From the NCBI GenBank assembly GCA_030537355.1, contig JAUNNF010000005.1, forward strand, positions 79,704 to 143,703: a DNA stretch of 64,000 nt, read 5' to 3'. The stretch comes from Coriobacteriia bacterium. Lineage in GTDB: Bacteria; Actinomycetota; Coriobacteriia; Coriobacteriales; Eggerthellaceae. The position numbers were made by a program, and so were the translations under genes. Of the stretch, positions 18,185-28,200 are shown in pieces (the stretch's first letter is position 1; each line of letters starts with the position of its first letter). The notes beneath the pieces were generated by a model, which was given only the letters and a program-made list of their open reading frames with translations, made no database searches and had not been told where the DNA came from.

Positions 18185-21100
18185 TTAGCAAATACGTCTG
18201 CGTAAAACAAAGCAACCTGAAATTAAAGCAAACAGTCCAAGACCAATAATGGCAAACCCTGGTAAGCTATCACCTGTTTGAGCGCTGTCAGAACCGCTGC
18301 TATCGCCATCACCTGAAGGTGCTGGAACAGGCGAAGGAGAAATATTATCTACATTATAATCTTGGTTTTCATGACTTTCGCTCATGTACTCAGCAGATAA
18401 ATATTTTTCTAAAATTTGTAAGCCATCTTTTGTAATTATTGTTAATTTGCCAGCCAGTCCTTTAGTTATATTATTGATTTTCCAAAATCCTTCTTTGTCT
18501 GTAGTAGTGGAATATACTTTATTCGATTCTTCAGTTTCAAATTTTACATCTACCCCAGCAATTGGCTCTTTAGTTTTGCTATCGTAAACATGTCCTGATA
18601 GAGTAACAGTCTCAACTGGAACAGCTGTCCAATGAGCAGTTAATGTTAAATCTGATGTAATTGGCGTGGTAAAATTGAAAGGGATTGTTGTACTAGCATC
18701 TTCATTAAACCAGCCTGCAAACTCAAAACCTTCCTTGGTTGGTGCTGTAGGTTCTATAGCACATTCACCATCTTCTACTGTTTGTGGGTCAACTGCTGTT
18801 CCACCTTTAGAGTCAAATGTAACTGTGTGTGTTGTTGTAGGAACAACTGAAGTTGCAGTTATAGTTACATTGCTTGCAGGCATTGTAAACTGACCTTGAT
18901 CTCCCTCTATAACAATTGGAGTGCCGCTATCAGGTTTAATAGTAATGCTATTTATTTCATAACCTGATAGAGGAGTTGCTGATACATTAACCGTTGTTCC
19001 AGCTGCTGCCGCTGTAACTTCTGTACCTTCAACTTGTGCTGATATGCTAGCAACGCCTTCTGTTGTAGTCTTAGTAATAGTATAAGTAGTTGGAACAGCT
19101 GTCCAATGAGCAGTTAATGTTAAATCTGATGTAATTGGCGTGGTAAAATTGAAAGGGATTGTTGTACTAGCATCTTCATTAAACCAGCCTGCAAACTCAA
19201 AACCTTCCTTGGTTGGTGCTGTAGGTTCTATAGCACATTCACCATCTTCTACTGTTTGTGGGTCAACTGCTGTTCCACCTTTAGAGTCAAATGTAACTGT
19301 GTGTGTTGTTGTAGGAACAACTGAAGTTGCAGTTATAGTTACATTGCTTGCAGGCATTGTAAACTGACCTTGATCTCCCTCTATAACAATTGGAGTGCCG
19401 CTATCAGGTTTAATAGTAATGCTATTTATTTCATAACCTGATAGAGGAGTTGCTGATACATTAACCGTTGTTCCAGCTGCTGCCGCTGTAACTTCTGTAC
19501 CTTCAACTTGTGCTGATATGCTAGCAACGCCTTCTGTTGTTTCATCTTTAGTAATGCTATAAGTAGTTGGAACTTCAGTCCAATGAGCAGTTAATGTTAA
19601 ATCTGATTTAATTGGCGTGGTAAAATTGAAAGGGGTTGTTGTACTAGTATCTTCATCAAACCAACCTGCAAACTTGTAACCTTCCTTGGTTGGTGCTGTA
19701 GGTTCTTTAGCACATTCACCATCTTCTACTGTTTGTGAATCAACAGCTGATCCACCTTTAGAGTCAAATGTAACTGTGTGTGCTGTTGTAGGAACAACTG
19801 AAGTTGCAGTTATAGTTACATTGCTTGCAGGCATTGTAAACTGACCTTGATCTCCCTCTATAACAATTGGAGTGCCGCTATCAGGTGTAATAGTAATGCT
19901 ATTTATTTCATAACCTGATTCAGGAGTTGCTGATACGTTAACCGTTGTTCCAGCTACTGCCTCTGTTACATCTACCCCTTCAACTTTTACTGATATGCTA
20001 TGAACACCTTCTGTTGCAGTCTTAGTAATAGTATAAGTAGTTGGAACTTCAGTCCAATGAGCAGTTAATGTTAAATCTGATTTAATTGGCGTGGTAAAAT
20101 TGAAAGGGGTTGTTGTACTAGTATCTTCATCAAACCAACCTGCAAACTTGTAACCTTCCTTGATTGGCGCTGTAGGCTCTGTTGCACATTGACCATCTTC
20201 TACTATTTGAGGATCAACTGTTGTTCCACCTTGCGAATCAAATGTAACTGTGTGTGTCGTAGGCTGTACCACACATTTTCCTGTAATTTTACATGCATCA
20301 CCAAGAGTAAGTTTAGCTTCTATCTTTATGTCTCCCGAACCAGTGTTATAGTAGAATCCTTCAAAACTATAACCTGATACAGGGTTACATGTTAGTTTTG
20401 CAACATGAACTTCTTGATCATGAGTAAACGATATCGTAACTTTATGAGAGCCTTCATCAAGTGTTACGATGTATGTTGTATCAGCATCAACATCTAATGG
20501 GGTAACCACTTGTTGTTTCTCATCATCTAAAGTAAAATCATATGTACCGTGATCTGCATCACCAAAAGTAACTTGATAATACTGACGTGCTTCATATACT
20601 GTATATAAAGTAGTATCTTCTGTAATAGGGGTATTATTAAAATCGAATGCAGTGTCTCCATCTTTTGTCCAATGTTTAAATACTTGACCAGCTTTTTGTG
20701 GAGGTTCTACGTATGATGCACATTCACCATCTACAACTTCCTGTGTAGCAATAACCTCACTACCATCATGAAAAGATACCGTGTGTTTAGTTGTTGTCTG
20801 CTCCTTAAAGACTGCTCTTATATAAATAGTACTTGTACCAGTTGGAAGTGTCGTCTCCCCTTCTTGAATAGGTATATAATCTTGTTCTGCATTATTGTAA
20901 CTGTACTGAAAACAATCCAAAACATAATCATCTGATGAAGGTACAGCCTTATATTCGAAAAGATGATCCTCCTTTTTGATTTTAAAAGTAATATCGACAT
21001 AATCTTTGTCGGAATGGTATTGCATTTTTATTGGATTAGAAACACTAGTAACTGTATAGGGCAACTCCACTTCCTCTGGTACATCATAATAAGCTACTAT

Positions 21101-21295
21101 AGTACCATATCCTTCAGGACAACATTTACCAGCGTCAAACTTCACCGAAAGGTTACTTTCCTGTGAGTCAGATAATGCTTGTTTTGGATTTTCCCCATAA
21201 GCAGCACCAACAATGAATAACAATGTAATTATTGCAGCTACAATAATCCATAAAACTTTACTAGTAAATTTTTTATTACTACTTTGACGAACCAT
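18185..21295 (-). CDS. Sortase-anchored surface protein with InlB-type (Listeria-Bacteroides) repeats
   Basis: A 1,036-residue exported protein. A basic N-terminus and hydrophobic segment (VLWIIVAAIITLLFIVGAAYG) form the signal. At least five InlB B-repeats follow, each with the pattern HTVTFDSKGG...P.KEGY.FAGWF...LTLTAHWT. They alternate with three other modules that start TYTITK and end FTMPASNVTITATS. Near residue 910 is a carboxypeptidase-regulatory/SpaA-like fold (LSGHVYDSKTKEPIAGVDVKF). The C-terminus has AQTGD, a hydrophobic helix and RRRIC, a sorting signal without the usual LP. Two 158-residue double modules are encoded by 474-bp tandem repeats that are nearly perfect copies. AGGAGG precedes the ATG. 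Adhesion or host interaction is likely but inferred. Confidence 0.9.
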   Translation of the reverse strand: MVRQSSNKKFTSKVLWIIVAAIITLLFIVGAAYGENPKQALSDSQESNLSVKFDAGKCCPEGYGTIVAYYDVPEEVELPYTVTSVSNPIKMQYHSDKDYVDITFKIKKEDHLFEYKAVPSSDDYVLDCFQYSYNNAEQDYIPIQEGETTLPTGTSTIYIRAVFKEQTTTKHTVSFHDGSEVIATQEVVDGECASYVEPPQKAGQVFKHWTKDGDTAFDFNNTPITEDTTLYTVYEARQYYQVTFGDADHGTYDFTLDDEKQQVVTPLDVDADTTYIVTLDEGSHKVTISFTHDQEVHVAKLTCNPVSGYSFEGFYYNTGSGDIKIEAKLTLGDACKITGKCVVQPTTHTVTFDSQGGTTVDPQIVEDGQCATEPTAPIKEGYKFAGWFDEDTSTTTPFNFTTPIKSDLTLTAHWTEVPTTYTITKTATEGVHSISVKVEGVDVTEAVAGTTVNVSATPESGYEINSITITPDSGTPIVIEGDQGQFTMPASNVTITATSVVPTTAHTVTFDSKGGSAVDSQTVEDGECAKEPTAPTKEGYKFAGWFDEDTSTTTPFNFTTPIKSDLTLTAHWTEVPTTYSITKDETTEGVASISAQVEGTEVTAAAAGTTVNVSATPLSGYEINSITIKPDSGTPIVIEGDQGQFTMPASNVTITATSVVPTTTHTVTFDSKGGTAVDPQTVEDGECAIEPTAPTKEGFEFAGWFNEDASTTIPFNFTTPITSDLTLTAHWTAVPTTYTITKTTTEGVASISAQVEGTEVTAAAAGTTVNVSATPLSGYEINSITIKPDSGTPIVIEGDQGQFTMPASNVTITATSVVPTTTHTVTFDSKGGTAVDPQTVEDGECAIEPTAPTKEGFEFAGWFNEDASTTIPFNFTTPITSDLTLTAHWTAVPVETVTLSGHVYDSKTKEPIAGVDVKFETEESNKVYSTTTDKEGFWKINNITKGLAGKLTIITKDGLQILEKYLSAEYMSESHENQDYNVDNISPSPVPAPSGDGDSSGSDSAQTGDSLPGFAIIGLGLFALISGCFVLRRRIC
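18615..19536 (-). repeat. 474-bp tandem duplication inside the surface protein gene
   Basis: Bases ~18615-19062 and ~19089-19536 are identical on reading, with a 474-bp period (158 codons). Neighbouring modules to 20160 are related but diverged, so this pair is recent or kept identical by gene conversion. Slippage could change the number of modules. Confidence 0.85.
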
Positions 21296-21423
21296 AAGAA
21301 AAACCTCCTGTTAATCCTTCTTTTTTTCTATGTATGATTAATAGATTACAATTTTATCATAACTTCCCCATAAAACAACTTTTTTATGAAAATTATGCTA
21401 AAACACGGGAAGATTTTTCTCCC

Positions 21424-24400
21424 CTAACTATTAATAGCCTCAACTGGATCCTTTTTGGCAGCTGAACTTGAAGGAATTAAACCAGCAACGAAAGTCAAAC
21501 CTACACTGATTAGAATCATGAAAAGCGCAGACCAAATAGGTAAAAATGCAATATCATATTCAGCATTAAATGCAGCTCGTGCAATGATATTTGCTGGTAT
21601 ACATCCAATATATACAATAACAATACCTATAACGCCAGCAATCAAACCTACAATAAAAGTCTCAGCATTAAAAACACGGAAAATATCACGTTTTCGCGCC
21701 CCAATTGCTCGCAAAATTCCTATCTCGCGTCGTCTTTCCAAAACGGAAATATAAGTAATGATTCCTATCATAATAGATGACACAACAAGTGAAATTGCAA
21801 CAAAAGCAATTAACGCAGCCGTAATCATGTCTATCATTGTGGTAAGTGAAGTCATAAGAAGCTTAGCAATATCAGTATAAGAAATAGCCTTTGTTTCGCC
21901 GACCTCTTCATTATAAGATTCAATAATTTGAGTAATCGATTCCTTAGAATTAAAATTGTTAGGATAAATTGTCACAGCAGCTGGATTTGTCAGGTCTGCA
22001 TAACCAAAATTAGACAGGTTACTTTCATAAGTTCTAGTTGCCGCCCCAGTTATTACTTTAGAAATTGCCATAAGCTTCTCTTCCGTGAGATTAAATTTAA
22101 AAACATTAGATAAGGCAGAAGCGTCAAAAGTCAAGAAATTGTTTTGTAGCTTACTAAACTGTTGCATCAATGAAGATGTAAATGCCTCTAAAATTTTGCC
22201 AGAGACAGTGTAGATGTCTTTCAAAACCTCTTCGCTTAAAGTAAGACCTGCTGCACTACATGCATTTTCAACCCACTCGTAACCAGGATTGCCTTTAGTA
22301 AAATATATATCTGGCGTAAGCGTTCCGCCCTCAGCTATATATTTAATATAAGTGGCAGTAGCCCCAGTCAAAATCTTCTGCATAGCTTCCGAGTATCCTT
22401 TATTGCCAGCAATACCTGAAATAATCTGCGCTATTGTTTTCTCGTCAACAGCTTTTTCAATCACGCTAGCAATATCTGCTTCGGTAAACGAAGGTAGCTC
22501 TCCAACCTTGATTGCTCCTGCTAAAGCTTCAGCGTTAAATTCTACAATGTCATTAAAAGCACTTCCATCAAAACCATTTTCTTTTTCTTCGGCAAAAGTT
22601 TTACCAGACAATACATCAAAATTAGAATCGTTTAATTGTTCTTTTACAATTTGCGAGTCAGCAGCGGCATTAATGCTCTTTTCAAGCAGACTGTATGGGT
22701 AATTAATACCTGCGCTTAACGACAAAGAACTACTGCGTCCTTCTGGTGCGTTAATGATTCCAACTATAGTTAAGTCTTCAGACTTCTCGTACACGCCCTT
22801 CATAAAAGCCTCATCATCAGATTTATCTACCCAAATGCCAAGTTCTTTCTGATAACAATCTGAAGCCTTAACCAGCTTAAACTTCTTACCTAAAATATCA
22901 CTGAATCGCACAGGATCAAATTTTTCTGGCAAGCTAACCTTCTCATCCCTGCTATATTTTTTAATTGCATTCTCTAATTCTTCTGGATCCCTAAAACCTA
23001 AGGTATATAAAAGCGAATCGGCAATAGATCCATCCTGATGCAACACAAGCACACATTCTGTATCTTTTTCTGGCCAGCGACCAGCAGCAACACTATACTG
23101 ATCCTCGTATAATGTTTTATCTTTTGGCATTGCACCAAAACTTTCCATACTTGTAAATTTAGCCATAGGATTACTGCTTGTAGTTTGAGCAGAACTTGTT
23201 GAAGAATTTGAGTTCTGTCCATACATCGTACTTGGATACACTTGTCTGACATTACCATTATATTCGCTATAAATTTTAGGTGTAGTATTGTAAGAATACT
23301 CCATAGACTTTACATACGAATCCAAATCTTGTGGATTACTATCAAGATAAGACTTGAAGCTTTTTAAATCGTTAGCTCCACTAGCAGAAAGCAAAGTTGA
23401 CAAAGTTGCTCTTACCTTTGCGGTGTCACCCTCGTTCTGATTATATTGCATTTTCTCGATTGTTTTTGCAAGACTACCTCCCTGAGCTGCCTCGCTAATT
23501 CCAGAAATTGCAGATTTAGTGCGGGTAATTGTAAGTGGATATTGCGCAAGAGTATTTGTCTCAACGTTTTCAATATATGCTTGAGTGCCAGTCGACAATG
23601 CTAAAATAGCCGAAATTCCAATAATTCCTATAGAGCCTGCAAACGCAGTCATAAAAGTACGTCCTTTTTTTCCCATTAAGTTAGCAAAACTCAACGACAA
23701 GGCCGTCAAAAAAGACATAGCTGTACGTGATTTTTTGGCTTTAGCTTTAACTTCAAAACCTTCATATGGCGAGGAATCATCAATGATTTTACCATCTTGT
23801 AATTTAACCGTACGCGTGGCATACATTTCAGCAAGCATCGGATTATGAGTAACCATTACAACAAGCTTATCTTCTGAAACATCCTTCAAAATCTCCATAA
23901 TCTGAACGCTAGTTTTTGTATCAAGAGCGCCTGTTGGCTCATCAGCAAAAATGATGGATGGATTATTAACAAGAGCACGAGCAATTGCAACTCGCTGCAT
24001 CTGACCACCGCTCAACTGATTAGGTTTTTTATGTATATGGTCAGCAAGTCCAACTTTTGTTAGTGCTTCTTCAGCTCTACGCTTGCGCTCTGATGGGCTA
24101 ATACCAGAAAGTGTCAAAGCCAATTCAACATTTGATAGCACAGACTGATGAGGTATCAAATTATAATTTTGAAATACAAATCCAACTTCATGATTACGAT
24201 AAGCGTCCCAATCTTTATCGTTAAATTTCTTGGTAGAAACTCCATTGATGAGCAAATCGCCAGAATCGTAATGATCAAGCCCACCAATAACGTTTAACAT
24301 AGTAGTTTTACCACTACCAGATGGCCCCAACACAGCAACAAATTCGCTGTCTCTAAAACTAACACTTATTCCATCCAATGCCTTTTGCGAAAAAGGTCCT

Positions 24401-24438
24401 GTAACATAAGATTTTGATATGTTTTTTAGTTCTAACAT
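21424..24438 (-). CDS. MacB-like ABC transporter, ATPase fused to FtsX-type permease
   Basis: A 1,004-residue protein. Residues 1-225 are a LolD/MacB-type ATPase: Walker A GPSGSGKTT near 40, signature LSGGQMQR near 142, Walker B IIFADEPTGALD near 162 and the H-loop THNP. After a linker comes a first membrane helix near residue 270, a large extracytoplasmic region (~300-860) and three C-terminal FtsX helices with the ERRREIGILRAIGARKRDI loop. Such fusions act as mechanotransmission exporters for peptides, lipoproteins or antibiotics; the cargo is unknown. The ATG immediately follows the vapC stop (TAG then ATG) and lacks its own ribosome site, so it depends on vapBC expression or coupling. The first 30 codons are duplicated 10.5 kb away at 34878-34968. 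Confidence 0.9.
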   Translation of the reverse strand: MLELKNISKSYVTGPFSQKALDGISVSFRDSEFVAVLGPSGSGKTTMLNVIGGLDHYDSGDLLINGVSTKKFNDKDWDAYRNHEVGFVFQNYNLIPHQSVLSNVELALTLSGISPSERKRRAEEALTKVGLADHIHKKPNQLSGGQMQRVAIARALVNNPSIIFADEPTGALDTKTSVQIMEILKDVSEDKLVVMVTHNPMLAEMYATRTVKLQDGKIIDDSSPYEGFEVKAKAKKSRTAMSFLTALSLSFANLMGKKGRTFMTAFAGSIGIIGISAILALSTGTQAYIENVETNTLAQYPLTITRTKSAISGISEAAQGGSLAKTIEKMQYNQNEGDTAKVRATLSTLLSASGANDLKSFKSYLDSNPQDLDSYVKSMEYSYNTTPKIYSEYNGNVRQVYPSTMYGQNSNSSTSSAQTTSSNPMAKFTSMESFGAMPKDKTLYEDQYSVAAGRWPEKDTECVLVLHQDGSIADSLLYTLGFRDPEELENAIKKYSRDEKVSLPEKFDPVRFSDILGKKFKLVKASDCYQKELGIWVDKSDDEAFMKGVYEKSEDLTIVGIINAPEGRSSSLSLSAGINYPYSLLEKSINAAADSQIVKEQLNDSNFDVLSGKTFAEEKENGFDGSAFNDIVEFNAEALAGAIKVGELPSFTEADIASVIEKAVDEKTIAQIISGIAGNKGYSEAMQKILTGATATYIKYIAEGGTLTPDIYFTKGNPGYEWVENACSAAGLTLSEEVLKDIYTVSGKILEAFTSSLMQQFSKLQNNFLTFDASALSNVFKFNLTEEKLMAISKVITGAATRTYESNLSNFGYADLTNPAAVTIYPNNFNSKESITQIIESYNEEVGETKAISYTDIAKLLMTSLTTMIDMITAALIAFVAISLVVSSIMIGIITYISVLERRREIGILRAIGARKRDIFRVFNAETFIVGLIAGVIGIVIVYIGCIPANIIARAAFNAEYDIAFLPIWSALFMILISVGLTFVAGLIPSSSAAKKDPVEAINS
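24348..24438 (-). repeat. 91-bp direct repeat, copy 1 (functional 5' end of the ABC gene)
   Basis: Identical to 34878-34968 at 89 of 91 positions. Both differences fall in codons 4-5 and are synonymous (CTA AAA here, CTT AAG in the other copy). It covers codons 1-30 of the ABC transporter gene and forms one border of a 10.5-kb segment. Confidence 0.93.
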
Positions 24439-24837
24439 CTATCTTGTCCAGTTTTCTAATTTTAAACCTTTTACACGTTTAAATTTCTTCATATTATTAG
24501 TAATCAAAGTACAATCTTGTGATTTAGCATGGCTAGCTATTAATAAATCAAGTGGTCCTATTACGCAACCTTTGCGTTCTAAATCAGCTCTAATAAGTCC
24601 ATATTCCTCAGAAGCTGACGTATCATAATCCAATACTTTTATATTAGTTAACATCAAAGTTAATGCCAGCCAATTTTTTTCCTTAGCTTCACTTTTTTCA
24701 ACACCATACACTAGTTCTGAATACGTTATAGACGATATGCATACATCATTAGTATCGCATTCCTTTAAACGTTCAATCAATTTTGAAGAAGAATGTTTAA
24801 TTGCATAAATGCATATATTTGTATCAAGCATATACAT
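24439..24837 (-). CDS. vapC: VapC-type PIN-domain ribonuclease toxin
   Basis: A 132-residue PIN protein with the acidic active-site pattern: MLDTNICIYAIK (Asp at residue 5), SSITYSELVYGVEKS (Glu near 42), and GPLDLLIASHA (Asp near 95), with TNNMKKF at the end. VapC toxins cut tRNA or rRNA and are inhibited by a cognate VapB. Its ATG overlaps the vapB stop (TAATG), the usual coupled arrangement. The stop codon abuts the ABC transporter start. Confidence 0.93.
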   Translation of the reverse strand: MYMLDTNICIYAIKHSSSKLIERLKECDTNDVCISSITYSELVYGVEKSEAKEKNWLALTLMLTNIKVLDYDTSASEEYGLIRADLERKGCVIGPLDLLIASHAKSQDCTLITNNMKKFKRVKGLKLENWTR

Positions 24838-25067
24838 TAAAGATTTTCTCTCTTCTGTACACGTTGAGAATTTCTTCCGTTTTTCATAAAATCGTCAGAG
24901 AATAAATCAATTCCTAATAGGAAATTTGTCCATTTTGATTTTTTTGGCGTTATTAACACTGCATCACCAATTTTGTTAATAGCTACTTCTTTTTCATCAA
25001 AACGATATTCTTTAGGAATTCTTACCGCCTGACTTCTACCGTTTTTAAAAACTGTAGTTGTATTCAT
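24837..25067 (-). CDS. vapB: VapB-type (AbrB-fold) antitoxin
   Basis: A 76-residue antitoxin. The N-terminal swapped-hairpin DNA-binding domain reads TTTVFKNGRSQAVRIPKEYRF, and the C-terminal toxin-binding tail has DLFSDDFMKNGR followed by QRVQKRE. An ATG 15 bases upstream lies in the same frame, but the GGAGGTG inside that extension is the ribosome site for this ATG. It is expressed from a near-consensus promoter at 25088-25116 and is expected to repress it together with VapC. Its tail is strikingly similar to the C-terminus of the ATPase encoded at 34968. Confidence 0.93.
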   Translation of the reverse strand: MNTTTVFKNGRSQAVRIPKEYRFDEKEVAINKIGDAVLITPKKSKWTNFLLGIDLFSDDFMKNGRNSQRVQKRENL

Positions 25068-25087
25068 GTTAAACACCTCCATAATAG

Positions 25088-25116
25088 AGTATATACCTTG
25101 ATATATATTTTGTCAA
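25088..25116 (-). promoter_or_regulatory. vapBC promoter
   Basis: TTGACA (25116-25111) and TATACT (25093-25088) with a 17-bp spacer, a near-perfect vegetative promoter. The spacer and -10 contain an imperfect palindrome (ATATATATCAAGGTATATA), a candidate VapBC operator. Confidence 0.85.
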
Positions 25117-25120
25117 TATG

Positions 25121-25164
25121 AGTTGTGAAATTTTGTTAGTAGTGTTTATGCAAATTTGGTAGTA
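25121..25164 (-). repeat. Promoter-upstream element shared by vapBC and the DUF4143 ATPase gene
   Basis: About 44 bp just upstream of the vapBC -35 box matches 36347-36390, upstream of the ATPase gene, at about 35 of 44 positions. The best conserved part reads TACTAACAAAATT on the minus strand. A shorter third copy (with the TACTAACAAAATT core) lies at 36260-36281. It could be an UP element, an operator, or just the border of an old duplication. Confidence 0.7.
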
Positions 25165-25202
25165 AAAAAACAAGACATAGTATTATTAAATACTATGTCT
25201 TG
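25164..25202 (-). terminator. Rho-independent terminator of the giant surface protein gene
   Basis: A 12-bp perfect stem (CAAGACATAGTA and complement, 25171-25182 with 25191-25202), an eight-base loop and seven T residues on the minus strand. It separates the giant gene from vapBC. Confidence 0.92.
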
Positions 25203-25249
25203 AAAAATAACACTTGTTAGTATGTCAAATTATTACTTTTTCAGCTACA

Positions 25250-28200
25250 TTAAGTAAGCTTTTCGCTTTTTACAATAACTGTTGGCGAATCAACTCCAAT
25301 TGCTTGCTGACCAATAAAAGTATAATAACCATCTTCATCAGGAGTCAATTCGTAACCATTAAATGTAACTTGCTTACACTTAAATCCATCTTGACATACA
25401 ACTTTAAACCTTAAATGCTTATCATAACCTACATGTATAGGTGAAGTTATAGTGGCACCGTTAATATCTACAAGCTCTTTAACTCCTTCATCCTTTTGAA
25501 AATTTATCTTGTTAGAAAATTCTCTGATAATTACAACATCACTTGGATTATCCCATTTGTTTAAAGTATCACTTAATTCATCATTTGCACAATCCCAATA
25601 ACGAGTGTTATAATACGATTCTTGCCAATTCACCCAAAAATGTCCACCAACATCTAGACCAAATCCTACTTTGTTATAAATTTTATATAAGGTTGTTAAT
25701 TCTATGCCACAAATCTTCGGCTTATCTATTACTTTTTTTTCTTTAGAATTAAATATATATGCAAAATCACCTTTATTAAAACGTTTATTTTTGAAATTGT
25801 CTGTTACGTCTGTACATATATCTATATTATTATCAAACGGATAAGTCCAATCACAACGAACAGAACTTCTAACAGCTGAAAAGCTTACTGAAGAATCTGA
25901 CAAAATATAATAAGTAGCATTTATTACATCTGTCATTAAATAATATTTATAACCTTCTCTCTCAGGAACAGCTTCACCTGTAGCTGGTAATCGATTATCA
26001 TCTTTGTCGTAGAATGTTATTTTTTCGTTTGAAAGTTTATCAAAAACAGGATGATATAAATCATTACCAATTTTAAGTGAATGTTTTACAGGATATGAAC
26101 TTGCTACAACACTAGTTGCGCCAACAATATTTTTTATTGTATATAAACCATCAGAATCTTTTATTGCAGGCAGATTGTTAATCATTATAAACTCGTTGTT
26201 ATAATCTTGTTCACATACAACTTTAAAACGAAAATCATTACCTTTTTTTATTCCTATATTCTCAGGTAATTGTCGACCGTTAGTATCAACAAACTTTTCA
26301 ATATGATCATCCTTTGAAAATTTTATATTAATGCCTGACTTTGCCTCAATTAACTTGAAAGAGTTTACATTTTCAATAGTACAATAACCATCAGGGGCTA
26401 CAAAAACTAACTTACCATTTATCATTAATGACTCTAAACCAAATGTATCTTTAGAAGCAACTTTAAAGCGCAATTTATTGTCCGATTGCATAGTATATGA
26501 AGACGATAAAGGACTTCCGTCTTCATTAATAAAATCTTCAATACCATCATCTTTAATAAATAGTATAGTAGATGATGAAGTAAATTTTTTGTTCATAAGA
26601 ATTGGTAAAATCTCTGTTCTAGCACTCCCATAAAGCCAGCTATCGAATTCACCACCAGTATCACATTGATATGACCATGCTTTATCGCCATTTGCTTCGT
26701 TGCCCCAAAATTCTTTCACTCCTGGGAAAAGCTCCTTAATTTTTGTTAATGAAATACCATCAACAGTAGGGTCTTTATCTTTGTTAAAAGTCAATGTAGA
26801 GCATTGAATAGAAGAATCAACATCTCCAGCTTTATATTGTGTAGCCTTTCCTTGAGTACCATTACCAAAAGCATCATCCCACGTATGGTTTATTATTCCA
26901 ACAGTATTTAGCTCATATGAGCCTTGTTGTTGGTATATAAACTTATCTGCATTTGCAAGATCAGACATTACATAATCATCTCCATTAGATGGAGTAATAT
27001 AGTTTCCGTTACTATCATAAAACTTATAATCATTTATTGATAGACTTTCATAAACTGGCTTATACATAATATTATCAACTGTTAAGGAATGAGCTTTTTG
27101 GGTTTTTATATCAACTTTTGATGATTTTCCTATAAGACTAGAATCCATTAGAATATGGAAGTACCCGTCTCTCACAAATAACAGATCTTCATTATTAAAT
27201 TTAATTGAATTTATCACAAAATTTGTCTTATAGTTAATTTTGAATTTTAGATCTTGACCTGGTACAATATCAACATAATCTGAAATTTTTTGTCCACTAG
27301 AGTCTTCAAGATAAACAACACCTTCGTCTTTTTCAAAATTTACTCTAGTTGTTTTTGTAGAAGAAAATGTTTTTTGTATCAAAATTGTATGGGTATTAAT
27401 TTTGCTATCTTTGATCCATTGATTATTGTCATAATAATAGGCTTCATCTGTATCCTGAGAAATTGGTGACCAACATTGCGATGAACTAAAATATACTTCA
27501 ACAATATTATTAACCGAAACACCACTAATATATAAATTACTGTTAAGTTCATCAAATTTAAGCGATGCACATGTTTGGTCACTTTCAATACGAGGTAAAT
27601 ACTTTGGAGCAATACCAGACCCTTCTAGTTCTCCAAAAGCTGTCTTCCATAATTGATCTCGCGCAGCTACAGCTTCAAACGTATAATCTTTACTTATAAA
27701 TTGTGTCGCGTTTTGTAAATCTGACATCAAATAGGAAAGACCATTATTTCCAGAAGCGTGTACATAGTTTGAATGAATATCATAAAACTTTACTTTATCA
27801 GATGGTATATATGAACATACTGGATGAAATAACTCCCCTCCGCTTATTAAAGAATGAGCCTCATCAGTATTAATATTAATATTAATATTATTAGATACAT
27901 GCTGAAGAACATAAACTCCATCATTGTTTGGTAAGATTTTTTCATTATTGACATAAACATCGTTAGCTAAATAACCATTCTTAACAACAACTTTAAATTT
28001 CAAATCTAAGCCTGCTGGAAAGTCTAATGAACCTAAAAATTCATTTCCGTTTGTATCAGTTACTTTTTCAACATTATCATCAACTTTAAAGTCAACTTTA
28101 TTATAACCGCCTGTAAACACGCTTTCTAATAAAATTGTACTGTTTTCAAATTTAGAATGTAAAGCAAAATCCCAATCTGTATTTGCATCGTTTACACTAT

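Noticed and set aside
18600..20160. CRISPR-like repetition
   Set aside because: Units are 474 bp, coding and without short repeats plus unique spacers.
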